A stretch of 39,873 nt of DNA from contig JAQBQZ010000006.1 in assembly GCA_028286725.1 (NCBI GenBank), positions 1 to 39,873 of the forward strand. Direction: 5' to 3'. The position numbers and the translations under genes are program-made. The stretch comes from Candidatus Tayloriibacteriota bacterium (GTDB taxonomy: Bacteria > Patescibacteriota > Minisyncoccia > Phycocordibacterales > CAIRYW01). The notes under the pieces were generated by a model, which saw nothing but the letters and a program-made list of their open reading frames with translations, was not told the origin of the DNA and did not search any database. Shown here piece after piece: positions 32,599-39,516 of this stretch (positions are counted from its first letter, which is position 1; every line of letters starts with the position of its first letter).

Positions 32599-33129
32599 TT
32601 ACATTTTCAAAATTCTTTGATATTCCTTTTCAGTCACAAGGTCTTTAGGATCTGTCCTATCCAAAAATACGATTCCATTTAGATGATCATACTCATGCTG
32701 GAATATTCGTGCAGGAAAATCTTCAAGAGTAATCTGTAGCTCCTCCCCTTCCCGAGTAATGAATTCCACATCGATACTTTTGTGTCTCGGTACAAGTCCT
32801 CTGATACCTGGGATCGAAAGACACCCTTCATATGCTTTTGTAATTTTCTTTGATGAAGAAACGATCCGAGGATTAATGATCGCGATCGGTCCAAGTGATG
32901 GAACTTTTTTATATCTTTTGTTTGACTTACTCCAAAGGATAAATAGTCGTAACCCTTCGTTTACTTGTGGAGCAGCAATTCCTACCCCGTCATTTAGATC
33001 ACAGGTTTTGATCATATTATCGATTAAGCCCTGAAACTTCTTGCTCTTGATACCCTTCACTGAAACTGCCTTCGCCTTTGTGCGAAGTATCTTGTCCCCG
33101 AGTTCGACAATCTTTAGTTTTTTACTCAT
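32599..33129 (-). CDS. def: Peptide deformylase
   Basis: Metalloenzyme removing the formyl group from nascent proteins. 176 aa with all three motifs: GVGIAAPQVN, EGCLSIPGI (metal cysteine) and QHEYDHLNG (two metal histidines and the catalytic glutamate). The ATG lies seven bases after a TAGATT-like -10 (33137-33142). Diverges from the alpha-CTD-like gene. Confidence 0.96.
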   Translation of the reverse strand: MSKKLKIVELGDKILRTKAKAVSVKGIKSKKFQGLIDNMIKTCDLNDGVGIAAPQVNEGLRLFILWSKSNKRYKKVPSLGPIAIINPRIVSSSKKITKAYEGCLSIPGIRGLVPRHKSIDVEFITREGEELQITLEDFPARIFQHEYDHLNGIVFLDRTDPKDLVTEKEYQRILKM

Positions 33130-33173
33130 GACCTATAATCTACTCTTCTTTCAGATATTTGCAATAAAAATGC

Positions 33174-33201
33174 TTGACGTTGTCGATGCCTATGGCATAA
33201 T
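33174..33201 (+). promoter_or_regulatory. Strong promoter of the alpha-CTD-like gene (leaderless)
   Basis: TTGACG (33174-33179), 16-base spacer, CATAAT (33196-33201), then seven bases to the ATG. The best matched -35/-10 pair in the window; it fixes the start at 33209. Confidence 0.7.
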
Positions 33202-33208
33202 TCTCATT

Positions 33209-33496
33209 ATGAAAACCGCTCTTTTACGTCAGGTAACAACCGACAGAAGTGGAGGTGCGCCAGTACCTCGAGTGAGCAAAAAGTTAAAGGATGAGCCGAT
33301 CGAGTCTTTGGAACTTCAGACAGTTTACAAAAACTGTCTGTCCCGAAACAACGTTCACACAATTGGAAGACTACTCGAATTAAGTGTCACGAATTTGAGA
33401 CGAAGACGAGGTATTGGTGAAATGACTGTCATTGCCATTCAAGTGGCCCTTCATGGTTACCGAGAAGATCTGTGCATCGGAATGCAGTCCACCTGA
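33209..33496 (+). CDS. Stand-alone RNA polymerase alpha C-terminal-domain-like protein
   Basis: 95 aa. Residues about 28-85 match the alpha-CTD: PIESLELQTVYKNCLSRNNVHTIGRLLEL, then LRRRRGIGEMTVIAIQVALHGY (in true alpha subunits: LELTVRSxNCLKxxxIxTIGDLL, then LxNLGKKSLxEIKxxL). The N-terminal 27 residues are basic and unfolded-looking. By alignment the key DNA-contact arginine of E. coli alpha (R265) is a valine here, while the Asn-Cys-Leu after it is kept. It could bind promoter DNA or act as an adaptor for polymerase. The open frame extends far upstream, but the promoter places the start at 33209. Confidence 0.78.
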   Translation: MKTALLRQVTTDRSGGAPVPRVSKKLKDEPIESLELQTVYKNCLSRNNVHTIGRLLELSVTNLRRRRGIGEMTVIAIQVALHGYREDLCIGMQST

Positions 33497-33511
33497 TCAA
33501 TCATTACTACG

Positions 33512-33548
33512 GCGACAATGTTCACACTCTGAACTTGTCGCTTTTTTA
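33512..33548 (+). terminator. Terminator of the alpha-CTD-like gene
   Basis: GCGACAA/TTGTCGC stem (33512-33518 with 33535-33541), one unpaired base, inner GTTCA/TGAAC, then TTTTTT. Confidence 0.8.
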
Positions 33549-33570
33549 TTTCCATAGAAAACAAAGCTCA

Positions 33571-33606
33571 AGTATGTTAAAGTATCCCTATTATTCCTAA
33601 CATACT
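33571..33606. promoter_or_regulatory. Inverted repeat over the clpP promoter
   Basis: AGTATGTTA (33571-33579) and TAACATACT (33598-33606) are perfect complements separated by 18 bases that contain a TATTAT -10 candidate. Possible operator of clpP. It is not CIRCE or a CtsR box. Confidence 0.45.
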
Positions 33607-33612
33607 ATATAT

Positions 33613-34188
33613 ATGTCATACCTAATTCCAACAGTTATTGAAAAAACAAATATGGGTGAGCGAGCATACGACATCTACTCACGACTCCTCAAAGAAAACA
33701 TTATTTTCCTTGGAGGACCTATTGATGACGGAGTAGCAAATATCATTATTGCCCAGCTTCTTTTCCTTCAATCAGAAGACCCGAAGAAAGATATTACTCT
33801 CTATGTAAACTCTCCTGGAGGACATGTCACATCAGGACTCGCAATCATCGACACAATGAACAATATAAAGAACGATGTCTCGACTGTTTGCGTAGGACTC
33901 GCAGCATCTATGGGTGCAGTTATCCTCGCATCAGGTGCAAAAGGCAAGAGATATGCGCTTCCAAATAGTGAAATCATGATCCATCAGCCACACGGAGGAG
34001 CAGAAGGCCAGGCATCAGATATTGAGATCAGTGCAAAGCGGATCATCAAAAACCGAGATATCCTAAACAAAATCCTCGCAAAGACAACAGGACAAACTCT
34101 CTCAAAGATCGAAAAGGATGTGGATCGAGATTTCTTCCTCCAGTCAGATGAAGCAAAGAAGTATGGGATTATAGATAAGGTACTGTAA
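33613..34188 (+). CDS. clpP: ATP-dependent Clp protease proteolytic subunit
   Basis: 191-aa serine peptidase that forms the two-ring proteolytic chamber. Catalytic triad: S99 in [15 protein letters not shown]124 in IMIHQPHGG, and an aspartate near 173 ([18 protein letters not shown]). [15 protein letters not shown] is the oxyanion region. Typical length, with no long propeptide. Its Clp ATPase partner is not in the window. Confidence 0.97.
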   Translation: MSYLIPTVIEKTNMGERAYDIYSRLLKENIIFLGGPIDDGVANIIIAQLLFLQSEDPKKDITLYVNSPGGHVTSGLAIIDTMNNIKNDVSTVCVGLAASMGAVILASGAKGKRYALPNSEIMIHQPHGGAEGQASDIEISAKRIIKNRDILNKILAKTTGQTLSKIEKDVDRDFFLQSDEAKKYGIIDKVL

Positions 34189-34220
34189 AGTTAACAAGTT
34201 TCAAGTATTCAAGTGAACAA

Positions 34221-34261
34221 TTAAAATAGCAGCGCACCCGATGGGTGCGCTGCTATTTTAA
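34221..34261. terminator. 19-bp perfect terminator of clpP
   Basis: Arms 34221-34239 and 34243-34261, perfect over 19 bp, GAT loop, AT ends and GC-rich core. Confidence 0.88.
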
Positions 34262-34279
34262 ATTTATATAACGAAAGCA

Positions 34280-34308
34280 CCCCGCAACAGACTTGCGTCT
34301 GAGCGGGG
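34280..34308 (-). terminator. Two-step GC hairpin after the small membrane gene
   Basis: CCCCGC/GCGGGG (34280-34285 with 34303-34308) enclosing CAGAC/GTCTG (34288-34292 with 34297-34301) with a TTGC loop. It lies just past the stop of the minus-strand gene at 34316. Its GC content is much higher than the surroundings. Confidence 0.65.
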
Positions 34309-34315
34309 GGTTGGC

Positions 34316-34555
34316 TTAAATGATGAGATCATTTCTCCGGGGCCACGAGCATGTGGCCCTTCTCGCATTTGCCCTCATTATGGCAGTAGAGAGAAAGGTA
34401 TAGATGATAACCTTGAAGATTCTGGCTGCAGCAAACGCAGTCAAACCAGAATGATGACAGTAGATAACCGTCACCGCAATGAGAGCCGTCATGACGGCAA
34501 AGATCTCAAAGAACAAGAGGTAAGACCTCTCAGTCGAGCGGGTTGTATTACTCAT
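34316..34555 (-). CDS. Small membrane protein
   Basis: 79 aa with two hydrophobic segments (about 13-32, LLFFEIFAVMTALIAVTVIY, and about 39-57, LTAFAAARIFKVIIYTFL) and a basic tail (RANARRATCSWPRRND). No family recognised. The coding DNA is more GC-rich than its neighbours and the gene has its own hairpin terminator, which may mean separate origin. It diverges from the rny leader. Confidence 0.55.
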   Translation of the reverse strand: MSNTTRSTERSYLLFFEIFAVMTALIAVTVIYCHHSGLTAFAAARIFKVIIYTFLSTAIMRANARRATCSWPRRNDLII

Positions 34556-34601
34556 AATCGTTTACATACTACCATAATATGCTCACAAAGTCAAACATCC
34601 C

Positions 34602-34607
34602 TTGACA
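34602..34607 (+). promoter_or_regulatory. Possible -35 of the rny transcript
   Basis: TTGACA is a perfect -35, but a -10 at normal spacing is poor (TAGAGG); TATATT at 34631-34636 lies 23 bases away. The promoter is therefore uncertain. Confidence 0.35.
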
Positions 34608-34659
34608 TTTACAAAAACTCGCTTTAGAGGTATATTGTATTCATTAACATTTAATAAAA

Positions 34660-34755
34660 ATGTTTGTTTCCGACACTGAATTCACTTATATCCCCAAACC
34701 GATTATCCGTACCATGCAACTTCAAAAATTCGCAAATCAATTCGTAAGAGAATAA
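34660..34755 (+). CDS. 31-codon ORF upstream of rny
   Basis: An ATG after AATAAAA opens a 31-codon frame (MFVSDTEFTYIPKPIIRTMQ..., ending in VRE, TAA) in the leader between the promoter region and rny, ending 29 bases before the rny ATG. It could be a leader peptide or chance. It has no membrane segment. The hairpin between it and rny makes translational or transcriptional control plausible. Confidence 0.35.
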   Translation: MFVSDTEFTYIPKPIIRTMQLQKFANQFVRE

Positions 34756-34763
34756 AAGTTTCG

Positions 34764-34783
34764 AAAGCGAACTAAATCGCTTT
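34764..34783 (+). promoter_or_regulatory. Hairpin abutting the rny start codon
   Basis: AAAGCGA (34764-34770) pairs with TCGCTTT (34777-34783), loop ACTAAA, one base before the rny ATG. It would occlude the start codon, or act as a weak terminator (TTTT). Confidence 0.45.
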
Positions 34784-34784
34784 T

Positions 34785-36314
34785 ATGTCATTAAAATTAG
34801 TATTCACACTTCTCGCGGTCGCGGGAATTGTAGGAATAGCAGTCGGATATGTACTCCGAATGCTCATCGCATTAAGTAAGAAAGGTACAGCAGAACATTA
34901 TATAAAGGAGGTAACACTCAAGGCGAGTGAGGAGGCAAAGAAGATTACACTCAAAGCTGAAGAGGAAGCAGCAGAAGTTCTCAAAGGTGTTCGAGAAGAA
35001 TTAAAAGAAAAGGAAGACAAGATCAAGAAGACTGAGGATAGACTTATTTCAAAAGAAGACCTCCTCGACAAAAGACAGACTGATATCGACAAAGAAGTCG
35101 AAGCAATGAAGCAAAGAATTCAGGAACTCCGAGACAAAAAGGAGAAAATAGACGCAATGGAGAACCAGAAGCTCGAAGAGCTTCAGAAAGTTGCACGGCT
35201 CACAGAAGATGAAGCAAGACAGAGACTTATTGCAAATGTTGAACAAAAGGCAGAAGAAGATCTCCTAGTTCGAATGAAGAAACTTGAGATGAACGGTAAT
35301 GAGAACCTTGAGCGAAAAGCGCGAGAAATCCTTACAATGTCTATCCAAAGACTCGCAAACTCTGTAAGTCCTGACATCTTCATCACATCTGTGCCGATCC
35401 AGTCTGATGAACTCAAAGGAAAAATAATTGGAAAGGAAGGACGAAACATCAAAGCATTTGAACGAGAGACAGGTGTTGAAGTGATCATTGATGATACACC
35501 AGGTGCGATCACTATTTCTTGTTTTGATCCTGTGCGACGAGCAGTTGCAAAGCTTGCGCTCGAAAGCTTACTCCTTGATGGACGAATCCAGCCAGCAAAG
35601 ATCGAAAAGGAAGTTGAGAAAGCGAAACTCGATATCAATAAAATAATAAAGGAGAAGGGTGAACAAGCGGCGCTCGAGTGTGGAGTATTCAATCTCGATC
35701 CTCGAATCCTGGCGATCCTTGGACGACTTTATTTCCGAACAAGTTACGGACAGAACGTGCTTCAGCACTCAATTGAGATGACGCATATCGCTGGAATGAT
35801 AGCTCAAGAACTCGGAGCAGACGTTGCGGTTGCAAAAGCAGGAGCGCTTACACATGACATCGGAAAAGCTCTTGATCATGAAGTACAAGGAACTCACGTT
35901 GAAATTGGCCGACGAATTCTTCAAAAGTTTGGAGCAAATGAAATGATCGTAAAGGCGATGGAAGCTCACCACGAGGAATATCCATACGAAACACTCGAAT
36001 CGCGAATCGTTCAAGCTGCCGACTCGATCTCAGGTTCAAGACCAGGGGCTCGACGAGACAGTGTGGAAAACTACATCAAGAGACTCGCAGACCTCGAAGC
36101 GATTGCCAATGGATTCAAGGGTGTAGACAAGTGTTACGCTCTTCAGGCAGGACGAGAAATCCGAGTATTTGTAAGGCCAAATGAGATAAGTGACCTTGAA
36201 GCGACAAATATGGCTCGAGATATCGCAGTCAAGATCGAAAGTGAGCTCAAATACCCAGGAGAGATCAGAGTTACAGTCATAAGAGAGAATAAGATAGTGG
36301 AAATAGCGAGATAA
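34785..36314 (+). CDS. rny: Ribonuclease Y
   Basis: Membrane-bound endoribonuclease starting mRNA decay. 509 aa, canonical order: N-terminal transmembrane helix (about 4-28), a long coiled coil (about 35-190, KKITLKAEEEAAEVLKGVREELKEK), the KH domain (about 200-265, IIGKEGRNIKAFERETGVEVIIDDTPGAI), and the HD domain with H356/D357 (THDIGKALDHE), HHEE and QAADSISGSRPGARRD. The start is the ATG right after a small hairpin. The only RNase of this class in the window. Confidence 0.96.
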   Translation: MSLKLVFTLLAVAGIVGIAVGYVLRMLIALSKKGTAEHYIKEVTLKASEEAKKITLKAEEEAAEVLKGVREELKEKEDKIKKTEDRLISKEDLLDKRQTDIDKEVEAMKQRIQELRDKKEKIDAMENQKLEELQKVARLTEDEARQRLIANVEQKAEEDLLVRMKKLEMNGNENLERKAREILTMSIQRLANSVSPDIFITSVPIQSDELKGKIIGKEGRNIKAFERETGVEVIIDDTPGAITISCFDPVRRAVAKLALESLLLDGRIQPAKIEKEVEKAKLDINKIIKEKGEQAALECGVFNLDPRILAILGRLYFRTSYGQNVLQHSIEMTHIAGMIAQELGADVAVAKAGALTHDIGKALDHEVQGTHVEIGRRILQKFGANEMIVKAMEAHHEEYPYETLESRIVQAADSISGSRPGARRDSVENYIKRLADLEAIANGFKGVDKCYALQAGREIRVFVRPNEISDLEATNMARDIAVKIESELKYPGEIRVTVIRENKIVEIAR

Positions 36315-36338
36315 ATCAAAGATATTAAAGCAAAAATT

Positions 36339-36376
36339 AAAAATAGTGCCGCACTCTTGAGTGCAGCACTATTTTT
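36339..36376 (+). terminator. Terminator of rny
   Basis: 11-bp stem (36339-36349 with 36366-36376), one mismatch, then 6 bp (36351-36356 with 36359-36364); core GTGC. Bases 36377-36512 downstream are AT-rich and hold nothing recognisable. Confidence 0.85.
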
Positions 36377-36512
36377 TATGATAAACACCATATCTTCTTT
36401 TTTATTTTTGATCCCTAATTTTTGATTCGAAACTCAAAATATGTAGCAATTGTTATAAATTGTACAGAACAAGAAGTAAAATCAAATTATATAAATACTT
36501 ACTTGTCAATAT

Positions 36513-36541
36513 TTGGATATAGAAAACTATTGGTATATAAT
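36513..36541 (+). promoter_or_regulatory. Promoter of the HU gene
   Basis: TTGGAT (36513-36518), 17-base spacer, TATAAT (36536-36541). The leader would be about 48 bases, unlike the leaderless genes nearby. Confidence 0.55.
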
Positions 36542-36594
36542 GGTTATTGAAAGAGATAGGTCGTAATTACTTAATAAAAATAATTTTTTAATTT

Positions 36595-36867
36595 ATGAAC
36601 AAGCAAGGAATCGTAGATGCAGTTCACGCTCTACTTCAGGGAACAAAAGTTCAGGCTGAGTCTGTAGTTGATACAGTTATTGAATCAATCGTAAAATCTT
36701 TGAAAAAAGGTAACGAAGTTTCAATCGCAGGTCTTGGAATCTTTTCTGTTAAGGCAAGAGCAGCTCGAATGGCGAGAAACCCTCGTACTGGAGAGTCTGT
36801 AAAAGTTGCAGCAACAAAGGTACCAAAGTTTCGAGCAGCAAAAGCTCTCAAAGACGCAGTTAAATAA
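36595..36867 (+). CDS. hup: HU-family DNA-binding protein
   Basis: 90-aa nucleoid protein that bends DNA as a dimer. N-terminal helical dimer region (1-40, NKQGIVDAVHALLQGT), then VSIAGLGIFSVKARAARMARNPRTGESVKVAATKVPKFRAAKALKDAV, the hallmark beta arm and C-terminal helix. The RNPxTGE tip is intact. Full length. Confidence 0.97.
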   Translation: MNKQGIVDAVHALLQGTKVQAESVVDTVIESIVKSLKKGNEVSIAGLGIFSVKARAARMARNPRTGESVKVAATKVPKFRAAKALKDAVK

Positions 36868-36885
36868 TATTTTTTCGCACTTATA

Positions 36886-36917
36886 CAAAAAATCTCTCAG
36901 TGATGAGAGATTTTTTG
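36886..36917. terminator. Terminator of the HU gene
   Basis: Perfect 14-bp stem (36886-36899 with 36904-36917), loop GTGA, A6/T6 tracts; convergent genes on both sides. Confidence 0.88.
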
Positions 36918-36951
36918 TTTGTGTAATTTTTACTACTTGAGTACTTAAATA

Positions 36952-37143
36952 CTAATCATCCAAACCTTTTTCTCGAATTGCTCTGGCCATGTCGCCAAGT
37001 TCTCTTGATGCTTCTGGAGTTAGACGAATATCCGACGGAGCTTCTTCATTTATTATTGGTGCTTGATCTAGCTCAAAAACCTCAGGCTCTACCATCGGGT
37101 CGTTATCTCTGTTATTTTCACTGATAGGATTTTCGAAACTCAT
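36952..37143 (-). CDS. Small acidic protein
   Basis: 63 aa, strongly acidic (SENNRDNDPMVEPEVFELDQ), with a helical C-terminus (TPEASRELGDMARAIREKGLDD). No membrane span or known motif. The ATG follows an A-rich stretch without a ribosome-binding site. It lies between the HU terminator and the tRNA region; a real gene is plausible from its composition. Confidence 0.5.
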   Translation of the reverse strand: MSFENPISENNRDNDPMVEPEVFELDQAPIINEEAPSDIRLTPEASRELGDMARAIREKGLDD

Positions 37144-37163
37144 TTTTATTTATTTTAATTTAG

Positions 37164-37296
37164 GCGACGAGAGAATCTCCGATTACATCGGCAGGTGCTT
37201 TTCAATCTCATTTCGTTTCACTCATTCGATAATGAAAAGCCTTTCGATTCTCCCACGCAGGACAAGCAGTTGTCCTGCTGTCCGCACACGCGTCGC
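37164..37296. ncRNA. Structured multibranch element next to tRNA-Gly
   Basis: Nested complementary segments: GCGACG/CGTCGC (37164-37169 with 37291-37296) closes the element. Inside are a 9-bp stem (37169-37177 with 37246-37254, one G-T pair), CCGAT/ATCGG (37179-37183 with 37187-37191), GCTTTTCA/TGAAAAGC (37197-37204 with 37233-37240) and a perfect 9-bp hairpin (37257-37265 with 37270-37278). It is more GC-rich than its surroundings and contains no convincing gene. The strand is unknown; on the minus strand it would follow the tRNA in the same transcript. Confidence 0.5.
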
Positions 37297-37305
37297 TTTG
37301 CTCCT

Positions 37306-37379
37306 TGGTGCGGGACGGGAGAATCGAACTCCCACCAAAAGTTTGGAAAACTCTTATTCTACCATTAAACTAGTCCCGC
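37306..37379 (-). tRNA. tRNA-Gly (anticodon UCC), CCA encoded
   Basis: The acceptor stem GCGGGAC pairs with GTCCCGC, followed by A and an encoded CCA (37306-37308). The D arm has the GTTTAATGGTAGAAT pattern, the anticodon stem AGAGT pairs with ACTTT, and the loop TTTCCAA gives UCC. The T arm is GGGAG-TTCGATT-CTCCC. 74 bases with CCA. The cloverleaf is complete. The anticodon reads GGA/GGG glycine codons. Confidence 0.95.
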
Positions 37380-37688
37380 TTATTTTGCTGTCAAAACTTC
37401 CTTACCAAACCACTATAGCAAATTATAACCACTTATTCAACATGGAATACATACACTCATGAAAATGTCTAAAAACTTAAAATAATTTTCATTCGCCTTT
37501 CAGGAACCCATAATTTCCTCGGTACGAGTTTTTCATCGTATAAATATACGACTACAAACCCTACCTCCGAACTACTTAGAAATTATGAGTTTGTAAGTAT
37601 CCCATAGAATGCTAAATAAGATATAATAGTATCCAACAGGGTCCCGTTAGAAAAGCAAATCGCCTACAAATTTAGTAAATTAGTTTTC
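37380..37688. other. Intergenic region before the protease gene
   Basis: About 300 AT-rich bases with no long frame. It contains an inverted repeat TCGTATA-AA-TATACGA (37536-37551) and a TATAAT (37622-37627) that may start the protease transcript with a leader of about 55 bases to the small ORF at 37689. Nothing else recognised. Confidence 0.4.
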
Positions 37689-37739
37689 ATGAACAAAATA
37701 AACAAAATATTCTTATCAGTAATTGCTAATCTTTTCTAA
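37689..37739 (+). CDS. 16-codon ORF coupled to the protease gene
   Basis: MNKINKIFLSVIANLF then TAA, ending five bases before the ATG of the protease. It looks like the first half of a signal peptide (basic, then hydrophobic). It may be a leader peptide giving coupled translation, or the original N-terminus separated by a frameshift. Confidence 0.35.
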   Translation: MNKINKIFLSVIANLF

Positions 37740-37744
37740 CCGAG

Positions 37745-39031
37745 ATGGCGCCTAGCTTAGCAAAATCTCTCGGAGGACTCATCGTCTCTATAATGACATT
37801 TCTCGGATGGAATATTTCTGAGTACTCATATCTTCTCCCGCCGCAAATCAAACAGGAAGTAGTATCAACTGAAACACAACCGCTTGATGCAACTACAACT
37901 GATGTAGAAAAAAACATGATCTCTATCCAGACCCTCGAAGATGAAAGTCAAAATAAAAATGATATAAAAGTAGCTGCAAAAAACAATCCAACACCGACTC
38001 AATCAAAAAATAAAAATATAAAAATTACGACCCCGGCAGCAAAACCAAAAGTTGTCGTGGCACCTCCCGTTCAAACTGCACCCAAAGTTCAACCAACCTA
38101 CTACCCTGCTCCAGTTCAAATAAAAGAGACAATAAAAAATGAGATCAAAAATATTGTTAACGAAATTGATCCACCAAAAACAGAGATAGAAATAAAAAAG
38201 GAAACTGCGAACCTTTCTGTTGAAGACAAAATAAAACAAGCAGTAGTTAATATTTATTGCTCCCGAATTCTCGGAAACAAAATTCAGAAGGTAACAGGAA
38301 GCGGAGTCGTCATCGATAGTAGCGGAGTCATCCTCACGAATGCACACGTCGCCGAATATTTTCTTCTCGCAGAAAATGGGGGGAGTACAAATTGCTACAT
38401 TAGAACAGGTTCACCCGCCGTCTCATCTTATCGAGCAAAGCTCGTCTACCTTCCGAGCGTTTGGGTGAATGCCAACAAAAATAATTTATCACTCTCAACT
38501 CTGACAGGTACTGGAGAGAATGATTATGCGCTTCTCGTCATCACAGATCGAGTACGAAACGATGCGCCGAATATCCCACTCGCATATTTGAATCCTGCAA
38601 GTAGCTCTCTATCACAAAACCAAAACATTTTTGTCGCTGGATACCCCGCAGGATTTAGTGATGTTCGAATCCTCGACAGCGCACTTTATGAACTTACAAA
38701 ACCAACAACGGTGACCAATATCTCAAGCTTCTCTGGTGGCACAGTTGATGTCATAAATACAGGTCCAACAAGTGTCGCTGAACACGGCTCATCAGGAGGA
38801 GCCGTTGTTGATGAGCAGAGCAATCTCGAAGGACTCATCGCTGCGACCACAATTGACAATCAAACAGGACAAAAAAATATCCAAGCGATTACCCTCTCTT
38901 ACATAAGAAAAAGTATCCAAAATAATTCAGGCAAAAATCTCGATTCGCTTATTTCAAATGCGAGAGACGAAGCGGACAATTTTGAAAAAACAACACTGCC
39001 GATTCTTGCAAATACCCTGCTTGGAAACTAA
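37745..39031 (+). CDS. Membrane-anchored trypsin-like serine protease
   Basis: 428 aa. Hydrophobic segment near the N-terminus (about 6-24), then about 130 residues of Pro/Thr/Lys-rich linker (PTPTQSKNKN, KPKVVVAPPVQTAPKVQPTYYPAP). The S1C-like protease domain (about 155-390) has the triad H201 (TNAHVAEYF), D260 (ENDYALLVI) and S350 (EHGSSGGAVV). No PDZ domain follows, unlike DegP/HtrA; the C-terminal 40 residues are helical. It probably acts outside the membrane in envelope protein turnover or processing. Start: ATG at 37745, five bases after a tiny ORF. Confidence 0.87.
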   Translation: MAPSLAKSLGGLIVSIMTFLGWNISEYSYLLPPQIKQEVVSTETQPLDATTTDVEKNMISIQTLEDESQNKNDIKVAAKNNPTPTQSKNKNIKITTPAAKPKVVVAPPVQTAPKVQPTYYPAPVQIKETIKNEIKNIVNEIDPPKTEIEIKKETANLSVEDKIKQAVVNIYCSRILGNKIQKVTGSGVVIDSSGVILTNAHVAEYFLLAENGGSTNCYIRTGSPAVSSYRAKLVYLPSVWVNANKNNLSLSTLTGTGENDYALLVITDRVRNDAPNIPLAYLNPASSSLSQNQNIFVAGYPAGFSDVRILDSALYELTKPTTVTNISSFSGGTVDVINTGPTSVAEHGSSGGAVVDEQSNLEGLIAATTIDNQTGQKNIQAITLSYIRKSIQNNSGKNLDSLISNARDEADNFEKTTLPILANTLLGN

Positions 39032-39055
39032 AGTAAAACGTAAAGGACAAAGAAC

Positions 39056-39103
39056 ACTAAATACAAAACTCTGCATCTTTAGATGCAGAGTTTTGTATTT
39101 AGT
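39056..39103. terminator. 23-bp perfect terminator hairpin
   Basis: Arms 39056-39078 and 39081-39103 are perfect complements; formal loop TT. It separates the convergent protease and RNHCP genes. Confidence 0.88.
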
Positions 39104-39136
39104 TTCCCCTCCTAAACCCTGAAACTTACCTTTTAG

Positions 39137-39439
39137 TTAATCAGTCCGTTTCACAGCCTTGAGCGCCGCATCGAAATCATCTCCCTCACTCATCTTATTT
39201 CGTTTCTCATACCCACATTTCACACATCGATGCGTTAATATATAAGCGTTATTCACAGATTCAAGTTTGATTAACGGCATCATACCGCCACAATTAGCTT
39301 CCCTATCGCCAGGAAAGATATCAACATGTTTTGAATAAAGACACTTTGGACAATGATTTGTGAAACCGTTCCCTACCACATTTGCACCGCAGTGCTCACA
39401 AACAAAATCTTCTTTTTTCTTTTGAAATTTTTGAGACAT
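39137..39439 (-). CDS. RNHCP-domain zinc-ribbon-like protein
   Basis: 100 aa. CEHCGANVVGNGFTNHCPKCLYSKHVDIFPGDREANCGG matches the RNHCP family core (here TNHCP), and a second CxxC pair lies in THRCVKCGYEKRN. Two zinc ribbons are therefore likely. The function of the family is unknown; the fold suggests RNA or protein binding. A TATGAT box ends six bases before the ATG. Confidence 0.88.
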   Translation of the reverse strand: MSQKFQKKKEDFVCEHCGANVVGNGFTNHCPKCLYSKHVDIFPGDREANCGGMMPLIKLESVNNAYILTHRCVKCGYEKRNKMSEGDDFDAALKAVKRTD

Positions 39440-39445
39440 AGACGT

Positions 39446-39451
39446 ATCATA
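39446..39451 (-). promoter_or_regulatory. -10 box of the RNHCP gene (leaderless)
   Basis: TATGAT on the minus strand ends six bases before the ATG at 39437-39439. Confidence 0.5.
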
Positions 39452-39481
39452 AGTGATTAGAAAAGTTATGTAAACATCAAT

Positions 39482-39511
39482 TTGTAAAGCCTAATTGTAT
39501 TGTGCTATGCT
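39482..39511 (+). promoter_or_regulatory. Promoter of the ValRS-like fragment
   Basis: TTGTAA (39482-39487), 18-base spacer, TATGCT (39506-39511), then five bases to the ATG at 39517. Confidence 0.5.
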
Positions 39512-39516
39512 TTCAC

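Noticed and set aside
34903-34915. Perfect Shine-Dalgarno-like AAAGGAGGTAA inside rny
   Set aside because: No start codon at suitable distance; the bases encode KEV in the intact coiled coil.
35183-35692. 169-codon minus-strand frame within rny
   Set aside because: Serine-rich mirror of the rny coding strand; no independent support.
37232-37462. 76-codon plus-strand frame with GAGRENRTPT across the tRNA
   Set aside because: It runs over the tRNA-Gly gene in antisense; this peptide type is a classic false translation of a tRNA T arm.
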